DNA from: Rikenellaceae bacterium
Lineage (GTDB): Bacteria; Bacteroidota; Bacteroidia; Bacteroidales; Rikenellaceae
Length of the DNA: 49,381 nucleotides
Direction: 5' to 3'
NCBI GenBank assembly: GCA_017379895.1
Contig: JAFNVH010000049.1
Span: 1-49,381 of the forward strand
Shown: one piece after another, positions 7,606 through 16,430 of the stretch
Position numbering within the stretch: position 1 is the first letter of the stretch
Layout: each line of letters starts with the position of its first letter
Program-made: the position numbers and the translations under genes
The notes under the pieces: model-generated
Told to the model about the DNA's origin: nothing
Databases searched by the model: none
What the model saw: only the letters and a program-made list of their open reading frames with translations

Positions 7606-8874
7606 CTATTTCTTCTTCGCAAGCACCTCACAACGGTCGATCTGGTTGCCATTGCGATCGAGCAGCGTCAGCACCAACTGCTTTTTGTTTGCCGCAATGT
7701 GGATCGCGCCGACCGTCTTCGGACCTTCGTACCAGGTGCAGCGGATTTTGTCCTCGTTCTGCTTGGTCATATCCTTGATCGCTTGACCGCGCTCGTTGTC
7801 CGACGAGGGCAGCTGAACATAGACCGTACCGCGCTTGCCGTCGGTTGCCTCACCTGCGTAGAGGGGCGCAGTGCGCACATAGATATGGTTGTTGCCAGCC
7901 AGTGCGAGGTCAACACCTAACTCATCGAAGAGCTCGCACCAACGACCATATTGTGAATCCTTACCGTCGTGACCGAAGAACCACTGATAGTGCTCGCAAA
8001 CGATCACATAACGAGCCTTGTTCTGCTCAACGACCTGACGTACCCACGCCTGAGCCTCGGCCAGACCCTCGGCTTTGCGCATCATCTCATTGTTGAGCAT
8101 AATGAACAGAGCGTCATTATAATAGAAGTAGTAGCAAACGCCCATTTCGTTGCCGTAACCATTGCGCGGATAGAAGTTCGCATCGCGGAAAAACGCGTTC
8201 GACTGACCATTCACGCGAGTCATATTGTCGTGGTTGCCGTTGACGCCCGCCCACATATACTCGTGGAAGGGTTTGCGGGTGTAGAGGTCGTACCAGAACG
8301 AGTAGCTTCCACCCCACGCGGTGATGTCGCCAAGGTGCAGAATCCAATCGATCGAGGGGTCATATTTCTCGACCGTGCCGATCATCTCCATTGCCGAATT
8401 GACGCGGTGGGGCAGGGGTGTGTAGGCGTGGAAATCGGAGATCGCACACACGCTCCATTCCTTGGCGCCGGCGGTGCGGAAGTAGCGCTCTTCGCTCCAC
8501 TCGTCGCCCGATCCGATAGAGTATTTGTAGTCGGTATTGGGGCGCAAACCGCTGAGTGTAGCCTCACACTTGGTGAATCGTACCTGTTCGTTAACTGTCA
8601 CTCCCTTAGGTGTTTTCGACGAGATACCGTCGTATGTTGTGCAGAGATGTGTCGTGGCTTCGACCACGCGGGCACGCTTCCAATCGCTGTCGCTGATGCG
8701 GGTGTAGCGCACCGATGTCGCCTTCGAGAGAGTATCAACGCCCCAGCTGATATTCATATTTTTCGAGGTGTTCTGATCGGGGCACGCCACGACCGTAAAG
8801 GGGCTTGCGGGCAGCTGCGCAGCGAGAGTTCCGATGGTCAGCACCGCCACAAAAGTAGAAATTATTCGTTTCAT
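7606..8874 (-). CDS. Secreted purple-acid-phosphatase-like metallophosphatase
   Basis: 422 residues. A signal peptide (MKRIISTFVAVLTIGTLAAQ) directs export. A fibronectin-like N-terminal domain (about 25-140, ending LRPNTDYKYSIGSGDEWSEERYFRT) is followed by a calcineurin-like phosphoesterase domain. Its metal-binding motifs are visible as ISDFHAY, HLGDITAWGG, GVNGNHDN, CEHYQWFF and LAGNNHIYVR. The layout matches bacterial purple acid phosphatase/metallophosphoesterases. Likely role: periplasmic release of phosphate from organic esters. The final motif reads GNNH rather than the usual GHxH, so one metal ligand may differ. The ATG at 8874 follows a TAAATTTG promoter. Single gene, with its own terminator. 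Confidence 0.87.
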   Translation of the reverse strand: MKRIISTFVAVLTIGTLAAQLPASPFTVVACPDQNTSKNMNISWGVDTLSKATSVRYTRISDSDWKRARVVEATTHLCTTYDGISSKTPKGVTVNEQVRFTKCEATLSGLRPNTDYKYSIGSGDEWSEERYFRTAGAKEWSVCAISDFHAYTPLPHRVNSAMEMIGTVEKYDPSIDWILHLGDITAWGGSYSFWYDLYTRKPFHEYMWAGVNGNHDNMTRVNGQSNAFFRDANFYPRNGYGNEMGVCYYFYYNDALFIMLNNEMMRKAEGLAEAQAWVRQVVEQNKARYVIVCEHYQWFFGHDGKDSQYGRWCELFDELGVDLALAGNNHIYVRTAPLYAGEATDGKRGTVYVQLPSSDNERGQAIKDMTKQNEDKIRCTWYEGPKTVGAIHIAANKKQLVLTLLDRNGNQIDRCEVLAKKK

Positions 8875-8903
8875 TTTTGGACTGTTTTTAGATTCTTTGA
8901 AGA

Positions 8904-8911
8904 CAAATTTA
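8904..8911 (-). promoter_or_regulatory. -7 element for the metallophosphatase gene
   Basis: TAAATTTG on the minus strand, 29 nt upstream of the ATG at 8874. It is divergent from the plus-strand promoter at 8957-8964. Confidence 0.6.
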
Positions 8912-8956
8912 GTGTTTTTTTTGTAAAATTTCAGTCGAACGTGCAACGAAATCGTT

Positions 8957-8964
8957 TAATTTTG
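8957..8964 (+). promoter_or_regulatory. -7 element for the small barrel gene
   Basis: TAATTTTG matches TAnnTTTG and ends 29 nt before the ATG at 8994. Confidence 0.6.
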
Positions 8965-8993
8965 CGTCTAATAGATAAAACCCCAAACTTTCG

Positions 8994-9554
8994 ATGAAGA
9001 TGAAACGGATTTTATTGGCTTTGACTTTCGCACTTTTGATTCTTTCGGCGAGCGCGCAAGAGGAGGCAAAAGCTGCAAAACGAAATGTTTATAGAGGCGA
9101 TGTCTATGCGAGTGCATTTGTGTTGCCAATAGTTGGCGGATCTTATGCCTTTGAAACAACACACGGTGTCGCACTTGGTCGTAGAGGAAATGGTTTTGTC
9201 GGAGGAGGATTGAAATATACGAGCTATGATTTTGGTAATCATAATGATGCAGATCCAAGCAAAAGTCTTCCGAGCCTGCGTTTTTATACGGGATATGTAC
9301 GTGGTAAGTATGTCGTCCCAAGCAAGAAAATGAAGGTAAATCTATTTTTGTCGGGCGATGTCGGACTGAGCTTTTGGAAAAGCTATAATCTTGAAACTTG
9401 GACTGCTAATCATCGCGCAGGGCTCTATGTCAATGGCGATGTCGGTATGGCGATCAGGCTCTATAAATCACTTTCGCTTGATATTTCGGTCGGTATGTGG
9501 GGTGTTCTGGGCCAAAGTGGGTTGCCCCATCTCAAACTCGGATTTACGTTCTAA
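8994..9554 (+). CDS. Small exported protein, probable outer-membrane beta-barrel
   Basis: 186 residues with a signal peptide (KRILLALTFALLILSASAQ). The mature chain alternates short glycine- and aromatic-rich strands: GGSYAFETTHGVALG, GGGLKYTSYDF, RFYTGYVRGKYV, VNLFLSGDVGLSFW, AGLYVNGDVGMAIR, LSLDISVGMWG. It ends HLKLGFTF with a terminal Phe. These traits fit a small 8-stranded outer-membrane barrel of the kind common in Bacteroidota. No named family was recognised. A second in-frame ATG at 9000 would shorten the leader by two residues. It stands alone: the next gene has its own promoter. Confidence 0.7.
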   Translation: MKMKRILLALTFALLILSASAQEEAKAAKRNVYRGDVYASAFVLPIVGGSYAFETTHGVALGRRGNGFVGGGLKYTSYDFGNHNDADPSKSLPSLRFYTGYVRGKYVVPSKKMKVNLFLSGDVGLSFWKSYNLETWTANHRAGLYVNGDVGMAIRLYKSLSLDISVGMWGVLGQSGLPHLKLGFTF

Positions 9555-9656
9555 ACGAATAGAGTCGTGCAAGGCAAGCGCGGCTTTTTTTGTCGCATGG
9601 CGAGCGCCGGAAGAGTCCCCGCCAATGATAACGAAATCATAGATTTCGGATTTATT

Positions 9657-9689
9657 GATTCTTAATTGCCAAAACTTGAATTAAGAATC
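9657..9689. promoter_or_regulatory. Inverted repeat over the aroQ promoter (candidate operator)
   Basis: Perfect 11-bp arms, GATTCTTAATT (9657-9667) and AATTAAGAATC (9679-9689), with an 11-nt spacer. The right arm covers the expected -33 region of the promoter whose -7 element is at 9701-9708. It could bind a dimeric regulator. It could also be a hairpin in a read-through transcript from the upstream gene, but it lacks a T-tract. Confidence 0.45.
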
Positions 9690-9700
9690 ATATTTTTTGT

Positions 9701-9708
9701 TATCTTTG
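9701..9708 (+). promoter_or_regulatory. -7 element for the aroQ operon
   Basis: TATCTTTG, a perfect TAnnTTTG match, 22 nt before the ATG at 9731. Confidence 0.65.
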
Positions 9709-9730
9709 CAAAAATATAAACTTTCGTAAA

Positions 9731-10165
9731 ATGAAAATCCTGATTCTCAATGGTCCTAACCTCAATTTACAGGGACGACGCGATACAGACATCTACGGCA
9801 CCGAAACTTTCGAGGAGTTTATCGAGCGTCTGCGCGTGGCATTCTCGGAGTGCGAGGTGGATTACTTCCAATCGAATATTGAGGGCGAGCTGATCGACCA
9901 GCTGCATAAATCCATTGGTTGCTACGACGGCGTGGTGCTCAATGCGGGCGGTTATACCCATACGGCTGTTGCGCTGGCTGACGCTGTGGGTGCGGTTTCG
10001 ACACCCGTTGTTGAGGTGCATATCTCGTCGATTCTGGCGCGTGAGGAGTTCCGCCACGTGTCGCTTATCGCACCGCGAGCTGTCGGCTCGATAATGGGCT
10101 TCGGTTTGGATTCGTACCGACTCGGAATGTTGGCTCTCGGAGCAAAACAGACCTCGAAAATGTAA
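9731..10165 (+). CDS. aroQ: 3-dehydroquinate dehydratase, type II
   Basis: 144 residues, the usual length for the type II enzyme, which dehydrates 3-dehydroquinate in the cytosolic shikimate pathway. Motifs run in order: ILNGPNLNLQGRRDTDIYG (with the lid arginine and catalytic Tyr), DYFQSNIEGELIDQLH, LNAGGYTHTAVALADA, and VEVHISSILAREEFRHVS with the catalytic His. All key residues appear present. It leads a run of four plus-strand genes with short gaps (15, 14 and 18 nt). The neighbours are not aromatic-pathway genes, so the operon is functionally mixed. Confidence 0.95.
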   Translation: MKILILNGPNLNLQGRRDTDIYGTETFEEFIERLRVAFSECEVDYFQSNIEGELIDQLHKSIGCYDGVVLNAGGYTHTAVALADAVGAVSTPVVEVHISSILAREEFRHVSLIAPRAVGSIMGFGLDSYRLGMLALGAKQTSKM

Positions 10166-10180
10166 TAAACGTAAGACACG

Positions 10181-11632
10181 ATGCAACTCAAAGACAAGGT
10201 AGTGAGCGGTGTAGCGTGGAGCGCGGCTGAGAAGATCGGCTCGATGCTGCTGCAAATGGTCGTCAGCTTTGTGCTGGCGGGTCTGCTTGTGCCTGACGAT
10301 TACGGCACGATGGCCGTGATGGTGGTCTTTGCTACGTTGTCGTTGCTGATTGTTGATAGCGGATTCTCGCAGGCTCTGATCCGCAAAGCCGAACCGACGC
10401 AGAGCGATTATACGTCGGTGTTCGTTTTTAACCTTGTGGTTTCGTGGGTGCTCTATGCGTTGCTGGTGGCGGGCTCGTTCCCGTTGGCAGCATATTACGA
10501 TCAACCCGAAATGACGCGCATTGCGCCGGTGCTGTTTCTGTTGCTGCCCGTCAATGCGATGTGCGTGATCCAAAATACGATTCTCACCCGCACGTTTGCT
10601 TTCCGAAAGTTGTCGACCATTACCTTCCTCTCGTCGTTGGTGGCGGGCGTGGTGTCGATCACGGTGGCGGTTCTTGGTGGCGGTCTGTGGGCGCTGGTGT
10701 GCCAGCGACTGCTGACGTTGGTGGTTAAGGCGATTCTGCTCTGGTGGTGGGGCGATTGGCGACCGAAGGGCGGTTGGAGTATGGGACCTCTGCGCGAGAT
10801 GTTCCCATATAGCTCGCGATTGTTGGCTACTGACCTGCTCAATGGAATCTACAACAACGTGTCGTCGCTCTTTATTGGTCGTATGTACACGCTGCAACAG
10901 CTCGGCTACTTCTCGCAGGCGCAGAAACTAAAAGATCTGCCCGTAACCTCGACCGTTCAAGCGGTGCAGAATGTTACCTTCCCTGCTTTGGCGGTGATTC
11001 GCGATGATGAGCGTAAGTTTGCCGAAAGCTATCGCCAGGTGCTGATGGTTATGGCATTTGTGATGATCCCGATGATGGCTGGCTTGGTTGCGGTGGCCGA
11101 CGATATGTTTGCGCTGATTGGCGATAAATGGCGCCCGACGGTGCCCTATTTCCGCGTGTTGTGCCTGACGGGTATAACGCAGCCGATCGCAATGGTGGCC
11201 TACAATATTCTCAAAGTGCGTAGCAATGGCCGCATAATCTTTAAGTTGGAAATTATCAAAAAGCTGATAATGACCCCGATACTTGCCCTGACGATACCGA
11301 TGAGTGTCGAGGCTGTGGTTTGGGGCTTGGTGGCGATGTCGGCCATTGAGATGACGATCAACTTCGGTGCTACGTTGCGCTTTACGAGTGTGGCGGTCGG
11401 TCGTGTTCTGCGCGATTTGTTTGCTCCGCTGGCTATTGCGGCGGTGATGTGCGTGGCGGTCTATGCGCTGAGTGGTGCGGTGCAGATGTGGCCGATAGCG
11501 TTGCGCTTGGTGGTGGAGGTAGCGACGGGTGTTGCGATCTATGCCGGTGGGGCGTGGTTGCTGCGCTTGGAGGGTATGCGCGAAATGGTGCGTATCGTGT
11601 GCGGCTTGCTTGGACGAAACAATAATCAATAA
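10181..11632 (+). CDS. Polysaccharide flippase, Wzx/MOP family
   Basis: 483 residues with about 14 hydrophobic helices. It starts MQLKDKVVSGVAWSAAEKIG, a typical opening for WzxC/AmsL-like members of the MOP flippase family. Helices continue through GLLVPDDYGTMAVMVVFATLSLLIVDSGFSQALIRK and FPYSSRLLATDLLNGIYNNVSSLFIGR to a hydrophobic C-terminus. Such proteins move lipid-linked oligosaccharides across the inner membrane for export of O-antigen, capsule or exopolysaccharide. No glycosyltransferase cluster is adjacent; the gene is sandwiched between aroQ and a phosphatase. Its cargo therefore cannot be inferred from context. The family call is strong. Confidence 0.88.
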   Translation: MQLKDKVVSGVAWSAAEKIGSMLLQMVVSFVLAGLLVPDDYGTMAVMVVFATLSLLIVDSGFSQALIRKAEPTQSDYTSVFVFNLVVSWVLYALLVAGSFPLAAYYDQPEMTRIAPVLFLLLPVNAMCVIQNTILTRTFAFRKLSTITFLSSLVAGVVSITVAVLGGGLWALVCQRLLTLVVKAILLWWWGDWRPKGGWSMGPLREMFPYSSRLLATDLLNGIYNNVSSLFIGRMYTLQQLGYFSQAQKLKDLPVTSTVQAVQNVTFPALAVIRDDERKFAESYRQVLMVMAFVMIPMMAGLVAVADDMFALIGDKWRPTVPYFRVLCLTGITQPIAMVAYNILKVRSNGRIIFKLEIIKKLIMTPILALTIPMSVEAVVWGLVAMSAIEMTINFGATLRFTSVAVGRVLRDLFAPLAIAAVMCVAVYALSGAVQMWPIALRLVVEVATGVAIYAGGAWLLRLEGMREMVRIVCGLLGRNNNQ

Positions 11633-11646
11633 ATACTTTCTACACA

Positions 11647-12834
11647 ATGAAAAAACAAACATTTCTAACTGCACTCTTCGCGCTGGTGGCACTGAGCGTT
11701 TCGGCTGCGCAACCGCGTGTGAAGAATGTGATCTATTTGATTGGCGACGGTATGGGTTTTGGCGCCGTGTCGTCGTTGCTATTGTCGCAGAACGAGAAGA
11801 CGGGTTTCGAGTATGCTCCCGTGATTGGTCTGTCGGAGACTTGCTCGGCAGATAACTTTGTTACCGACTCGCCCGCGGGTGGTACGGCTCTGGCAACGGG
11901 CACACGTACCCGCAATGGCTATCTGGGTGTCGATCCCGATGGTAACCAGCTGAATAGTATTCTGCGTAAGGCTCAGACGATGGGCAAGCGCACGGGTATT
12001 GTGGTCAATACGGTGCTGACTGAGGCAACGCCCGCAGCGTTTTATGGTGGCGTGAAGAGCCGTAAGGAGAGCCTGCGTCTGGCGGAGCAGTTTGTCGAGA
12101 GCGGTATCGATGTGGCAATTGGCTCGGGTCTGAGCGTTTTTGTTGGTCGTCCCGATTCGGTTGACCTGACTGCCGAACTGATCCACCGTGGCTACGATGT
12201 ATATCTGGATTGGGGTGCAACGGCTCGCTCGATGGCTGACCGTTTTGTATCGATCCTGCCGATGTCGGACGTTCACCGTCGCAACAAGTCGAGCAACAAG
12301 ACCGCTGGTGCGGCAGATGGCGCCGAGGTATGCTTGGCGGCACAGCTGGCAGCAGAGAGCGGCGAGGAGCCCACATCGAGCGACCCGACCGAGTATCTGA
12401 CTCGCGCGGTTGAGAAGGCTTTGGGTACTTTGGAGCGTACGGCTGATCGCAATGGTTTCTTCCTGATGATCGAGAGCGCGATTATCGACGGCTACGGCCA
12501 CAACAACGACTCGGAGGGTATGATCGAGGAGATGCGCGAGTTCGACCGCACGTTGCAGATGCTGGTTAAGTATGTTGAGTCGCATCCCGAGACTCTGCTG
12601 GTCGTAACGGCTGACCACGAGACGGGCGGTACGGGTGTTTCGTATCGTTCGTATGAGGTAGGAGGCGAGGCTCCTGTGACGCTTTCGTTCAGCACGAAGG
12701 GTCATACGGGTACGGTTGTTCCCATCTTTGCATACGGTGCGGGTGCTGAGGAGTTTGGCGCGATTATGAAGAATACCGAGCTGCCGAAGATCATCGAGCG
12801 CTTGATCAATGGCAAAAAGAAGTCGAAGAGATAA
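11647..12834 (+). CDS. Periplasmic alkaline phosphatase
   Basis: 395 residues. A signal peptide (MKKQTFLTALFALVALSVSAAQ) directs export. The alkaline phosphatase core is complete: LIGDGMGFG (metal-binding Asp), TDSPAGGTALATG with the nucleophile Ser75, MIESAIIDGYGHNND (Glu, Asp and His metal ligands), TADHETGG, and HTGTVVPIFAYG with the last zinc-binding His. It is expected to hydrolyse phosphate monoesters in the periplasm. It sits between the flippase and the hexosaminidase, separated by 14 and 18 nt, so probably co-transcribed with them. The shared job may be scavenging phosphate and amino sugars from glycans, but that is inference. Confidence 0.93.
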   Translation: MKKQTFLTALFALVALSVSAAQPRVKNVIYLIGDGMGFGAVSSLLLSQNEKTGFEYAPVIGLSETCSADNFVTDSPAGGTALATGTRTRNGYLGVDPDGNQLNSILRKAQTMGKRTGIVVNTVLTEATPAAFYGGVKSRKESLRLAEQFVESGIDVAIGSGLSVFVGRPDSVDLTAELIHRGYDVYLDWGATARSMADRFVSILPMSDVHRRNKSSNKTAGAADGAEVCLAAQLAAESGEEPTSSDPTEYLTRAVEKALGTLERTADRNGFFLMIESAIIDGYGHNNDSEGMIEEMREFDRTLQMLVKYVESHPETLLVVTADHETGGTGVSYRSYEVGGEAPVTLSFSTKGHTGTVVPIFAYGAGAEEFGAIMKNTELPKIIERLINGKKKSKR

Positions 12835-12852
12835 ACACACAATGATAAAACG

Positions 12853-15171
12853 ATGAAAAAACTACTAATTGCATTGGTGGCAGTCGCTGCGGTGGCTTGT
12901 GCACCTAAGAACGAGCCTCTGTCGCTTGTTCCCTATCCTAACCACGTTGAGGCGGGTTCGGGTCGATATTCGATTGTTAATGCACCGATTGCGTGCGATG
13001 AGGCTATGGACGATCGCGCATTTGCGTCGGTTGCGCTGTTTGCCGATCAGTTGGCAACCGTAAGCGGTGGCGTGTATGAGGCTGTTAAGGCGGCTGTAAT
13101 GCCTTCGGAGGGTTTCCGTTTTGTGGTTGATGCGGCGGTTGAGCCCGAGGGTTACCGTCTGTCGATCGATCGCAAGGGCGTAGAGGTTCGCGCGAGCCAG
13201 TTCGCAGGTTTCCACTACGCAATCCAGACTATTAAGCAGTTGTTGCCTGCCAAGGTTTATGGTAAGGAGTTGGCTGCTGATGAGGATTGGTCGCTGCCCT
13301 GCCTCGATATTGAGGACGCTCCCCGTTTCGGTTATCGAGGTATGCATCTGGATGTTTCGCGTCACTTCTTCTCGGTTGAGGAGGTGAAGGCCTACATCGA
13401 CATTATGGCAATTCATAAACTCAATCGTCTGCATTGGCATCTGACCGATGACCAGGGTTGGCGTGTTGAGATCAAGCGTTTCCCCAAGCTGACTGATGTT
13501 GGTGCAATGCGTAAACACACCGTAGTTCGCAAGAATTGGGGCACCTACGACGGCGTTCCTCACGGTGGTTTCTACACTCAGGATCAGATCCGCGAGGTTG
13601 TTGAGTACGCTGCTGCAAATGCTATCGAGGTTGTTCCCGAGATCGACCTGCCGGGTCATATGATGGCTGCATTGGCTGCATATCCCGAGTTGGGTTGCAC
13701 GGGCGGTCCGTATGAGGTTTGGCCGCGTTGGGGTATCTCGGACGAGGTGCTTTGCGCTGGTAACGACAAGATTTTCGACCTGTTGGAGGGCGTATTCGAG
13801 GAGGTTATCGAGCTGTTTCCCTCGGAGTTGATCCACATCGGTGGCGACGAGTGCCCGAAGGTGCGTTGGAGCACCTGCCCGACCTGCCAGGCTAAGATCA
13901 AGGAGCTGGGTCTGAAGGACGATGATAAACACTCGGCAGAGCACTACTTGCAGAGCTACGTTATGACACGCATCGAGGAGTTTCTCGCAGAGAAGGGTCG
14001 CCGCGTGATCGGTTGGGACGAGATTCTCGAAGGCCAGATCGGCCCCAATGCTGCGGTTATGTCGTGGCGTGGTAACGAGGGTGGCGTCGAGGCTGCAAAG
14101 CTGGGCCACGACGTTGTTATGGTTCCCACATCGTACTTCTATTTTGACTATTGCCAGTCAGCTGATCAGGAGGCTGAGCCGTTCGGTATCGGCGGTTTCC
14201 TGCCCGTTGATCGTGTCTATTCGTACGAACTGCCCGAGGCACTGACCGAGGAGGACGCAAAGCATATCCTCGGCGTTCAGGCTAATATGTGGACCGAGTA
14301 TATCGCTGACCGCGATCACCTCTACTATATGCTTCTGCCGCGTCTGTCGGCACTGAGCGAGGTGCAGTGGTGCGCTAAGGGTGTACGCGATTGGGATCGT
14401 TTCATCGCTAACTTCCGTATGCACGAGATCTTTGATGTGATGGGTTACAACTACGCAACACATATCTTCGGTATAACAGCCGAGACCGACACCAATATCG
14501 ACAATCGCTCGATTACTGCAACGCTCACCACGCTGGGCGATACTCCGATCTACTACACGCTCGACGGTAGCGTACCTACGACCGAGTCGGCCGTTTATAC
14601 CAAGCCGCTGACCATCACCGAGCAGTGCACGCTGACGGCAGCTGTGTTCCGCGAGGGCGTTGATGTTGATAATTGCGTTGTACCTATTATGTTCAACAAG
14701 GCTACGGCACGCCCCGCAGTCCTCAATAGCAATCCTCACGCTAAGTACCTCTTCGAGGGCGCTAAGACGCTGGTTGATGGTCGTGTTGGCGGTCCCGATT
14801 TCGGTGGCGGTCCGTGGATTGGCTATCTGTTCGAGGATATGGACGTAACCATCGATATGGAGGGTTCGGAGAACTATTCGAAGGTGACGCTGACGGCATT
14901 GGCACAGAAGGCTCCCTGGGTATTCCTTCCTATGTCGATGACTGTGCTCACTTCGGAAGATGGCGAGAACTTCACCGAGGCTGGTCATATCGATATCGAG
15001 CCGCAAGCAAAGGGTGAACCCGACGGTATCTTCACCTTTGCGGTCGAGATCGAGCCCACCACGGCGCGTTACTTGCGCGTGAAGGCTGCAACGCTCGATC
15101 CCGTATCGAAGTGGCATAATGGCGGTGGCGGCAAGGGCTTCTTGTTTGCTGGTGAGATCGAGGTTGAGTAA
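12853..15171 (+). CDS. Beta-N-acetylhexosaminidase, GH20, lipoprotein
   Basis: 772 residues. The lipobox AVAC at residues 13-16 predicts a lipid-anchored protein, at the outer membrane or cell surface. An N-terminal GH20b domain (about 25-150) precedes the GH20 barrel, with FGYRGMHLDVSRHF, HWHLTDDQGWR and the catalytic pair Asp332-Glu333 in HIGGDE. After the barrel comes a chitobiase/HEX C-terminal-like domain (IYYTLDGSVPTTES, about 570-615). The last part is a beta-sandwich resembling F5/8-type carbohydrate-binding modules. It removes terminal GlcNAc or GalNAc from host or microbial glycans. It closes the aroQ-flippase-phosphatase run and ends at a strong terminator. Released GlcNAc would feed NagB (1-260). 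Confidence 0.95.
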   Translation: MKKLLIALVAVAAVACAPKNEPLSLVPYPNHVEAGSGRYSIVNAPIACDEAMDDRAFASVALFADQLATVSGGVYEAVKAAVMPSEGFRFVVDAAVEPEGYRLSIDRKGVEVRASQFAGFHYAIQTIKQLLPAKVYGKELAADEDWSLPCLDIEDAPRFGYRGMHLDVSRHFFSVEEVKAYIDIMAIHKLNRLHWHLTDDQGWRVEIKRFPKLTDVGAMRKHTVVRKNWGTYDGVPHGGFYTQDQIREVVEYAAANAIEVVPEIDLPGHMMAALAAYPELGCTGGPYEVWPRWGISDEVLCAGNDKIFDLLEGVFEEVIELFPSELIHIGGDECPKVRWSTCPTCQAKIKELGLKDDDKHSAEHYLQSYVMTRIEEFLAEKGRRVIGWDEILEGQIGPNAAVMSWRGNEGGVEAAKLGHDVVMVPTSYFYFDYCQSADQEAEPFGIGGFLPVDRVYSYELPEALTEEDAKHILGVQANMWTEYIADRDHLYYMLLPRLSALSEVQWCAKGVRDWDRFIANFRMHEIFDVMGYNYATHIFGITAETDTNIDNRSITATLTTLGDTPIYYTLDGSVPTTESAVYTKPLTITEQCTLTAAVFREGVDVDNCVVPIMFNKATARPAVLNSNPHAKYLFEGAKTLVDGRVGGPDFGGGPWIGYLFEDMDVTIDMEGSENYSKVTLTALAQKAPWVFLPMSMTVLTSEDGENFTEAGHIDIEPQAKGEPDGIFTFAVEIEPTTARYLRVKAATLDPVSKWHNGGGGKGFLFAGEIEVE

Positions 15172-15198
15172 CGAACTCCGATTATCAAACACAAAAAA

Positions 15199-15221
15199 GG
15201 TCGTGCAACGCTTGCACGACC
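15199..15221. terminator. Bidirectional terminator between hexosaminidase and TolC genes
   Basis: A perfect 10-bp stem, GGTCGTGCAA (15199-15208) with TTGCACGACC (15212-15221), and a 3-nt loop. It is flanked by AAAAAA on the left and TTTTTT on the right, so it works in both directions. Confidence 0.92.
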
Positions 15222-15245
15222 TTTTTTCTTTGCGTTTCGGCTCGA

Positions 15246-16430
15246 CTACAACATCACCGAGGTGATCTGTGCGTAAACCTGCTGCAACTGACGCTCGAAG
15301 TCGATACGCGCCTCCAAAACGTCGTAGTAGTTGCTGAGCGACGAGAAGTAATCGACAATCGAGATCTGACCAGCCTCAATCGCGCGCGAGAGATACGAAC
15401 GGTAGTCGCCCATCTCGTTCTCAATCTGGCGATACTCCGCTATCGAGCGCTCCAAAACCTCTACACGCTCATACATCGTAGCTAACGATGTGCGAACATC
15501 ATTCACGGCGCTCAGGTGCTCGGCTTCGGCGTATGCTACCTGCGCCTTAGCTGCGCGGGTGTTGCGGTAGCCCGAGAAGATAGGCACGCTCATACCCACC
15601 ACAATGCCATTGAACTGCTGACCCGTCGAGTGAGCGAGTTTGTAACCAACAGTGAACTGCGGCAATGTCTTTGCGCGCTCGACCTTTACGGCCTGCTCGG
15701 CAATCTCGACCTGCGATGCTGCGATCAATAGTGCTGGCTCGGTGGTCGAGTAGAGATCCTCCATCTCGGCCAGCGGCATCAGTGCAGCGAGAGGAGCATA
15801 CTCTGTATCAAGGAAGGTTATCTCTGCTCCGCCATTGAGCGTGCGCAGACGGTTCTCCGCAGCCTCGATCTCGATTTGGAGCATACTCACCGCATTGCGA
15901 GCGGCGGTCAGCTCCATATCGGCACGATTCTTTTCGAGAATGTTGCCCTTGCCTGCATCAAGACGTGCGGCATAAACCTCGGCAATACGCTCGGCATTCT
16001 GTGCGCGCTCGTCGGCGACCGCCTTCTGGCGGCGCAGAGCGATCAGGTCGATACAGAGCTGCTTGGCTTCGAGTAGTGTCTGCTGACGCACTAGCGCGTG
16101 GTCGGCTGTGAAATGCGAACTCTGCATCTTGGCCATCTGCGAGCGACGAACGTATGCCGTCGGGAAATCAAACGACTGAGTGGCTACCAATTCGCCATTC
16201 TGACCAGCCTCGGCGGGCGTTCCCCACGCGTGAACATATTGCACTTGTGGATTGGGCAACTGGTTTGCGGTGCGTGCATCGAGCGTGCGAGCCTCGGTCA
16301 GCGAGCTGTGGGCACGCAGTGAGAGGTTATTCTCCTCTATCTGGCGCAACACGCCGTCGATACCCTGCGCACGTGTGTTGAGGGCAGTCACGAGAGCCGC
16401 CGCTGCAACGATATATCTAATCTTACGCAT
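15246..16430 (-). CDS. TolC-family outer-membrane efflux channel
   Basis: 394 residues from MRKIRYIVAAAALVTALNTRAQ, a signal peptide. The rest is mostly long coiled-coil-like helices in two repeats, with TANQLPNPQVQYVHAW, ARLDAGKGNILEKNRADMELT, VERAKTLPQFTVGYK and AIEAGQISIVDYFSSLSNYYDVLEARIDFERQL, the usual TolC/CusC pattern. It forms the trimeric outer-membrane duct of the efflux pump encoded just upstream. Its ATG lies inside the end of the RND pump gene (8-nt overlap), indicating translational coupling. It ends at the bidirectional terminator at 15199-15221. Confidence 0.9.
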   Translation of the reverse strand: MRKIRYIVAAAALVTALNTRAQGIDGVLRQIEENNLSLRAHSSLTEARTLDARTANQLPNPQVQYVHAWGTPAEAGQNGELVATQSFDFPTAYVRRSQMAKMQSSHFTADHALVRQQTLLEAKQLCIDLIALRRQKAVADERAQNAERIAEVYAARLDAGKGNILEKNRADMELTAARNAVSMLQIEIEAAENRLRTLNGGAEITFLDTEYAPLAALMPLAEMEDLYSTTEPALLIAASQVEIAEQAVKVERAKTLPQFTVGYKLAHSTGQQFNGIVVGMSVPIFSGYRNTRAAKAQVAYAEAEHLSAVNDVRTSLATMYERVEVLERSIAEYRQIENEMGDYRSYLSRAIEAGQISIVDYFSSLSNYYDVLEARIDFERQLQQVYAQITSVML

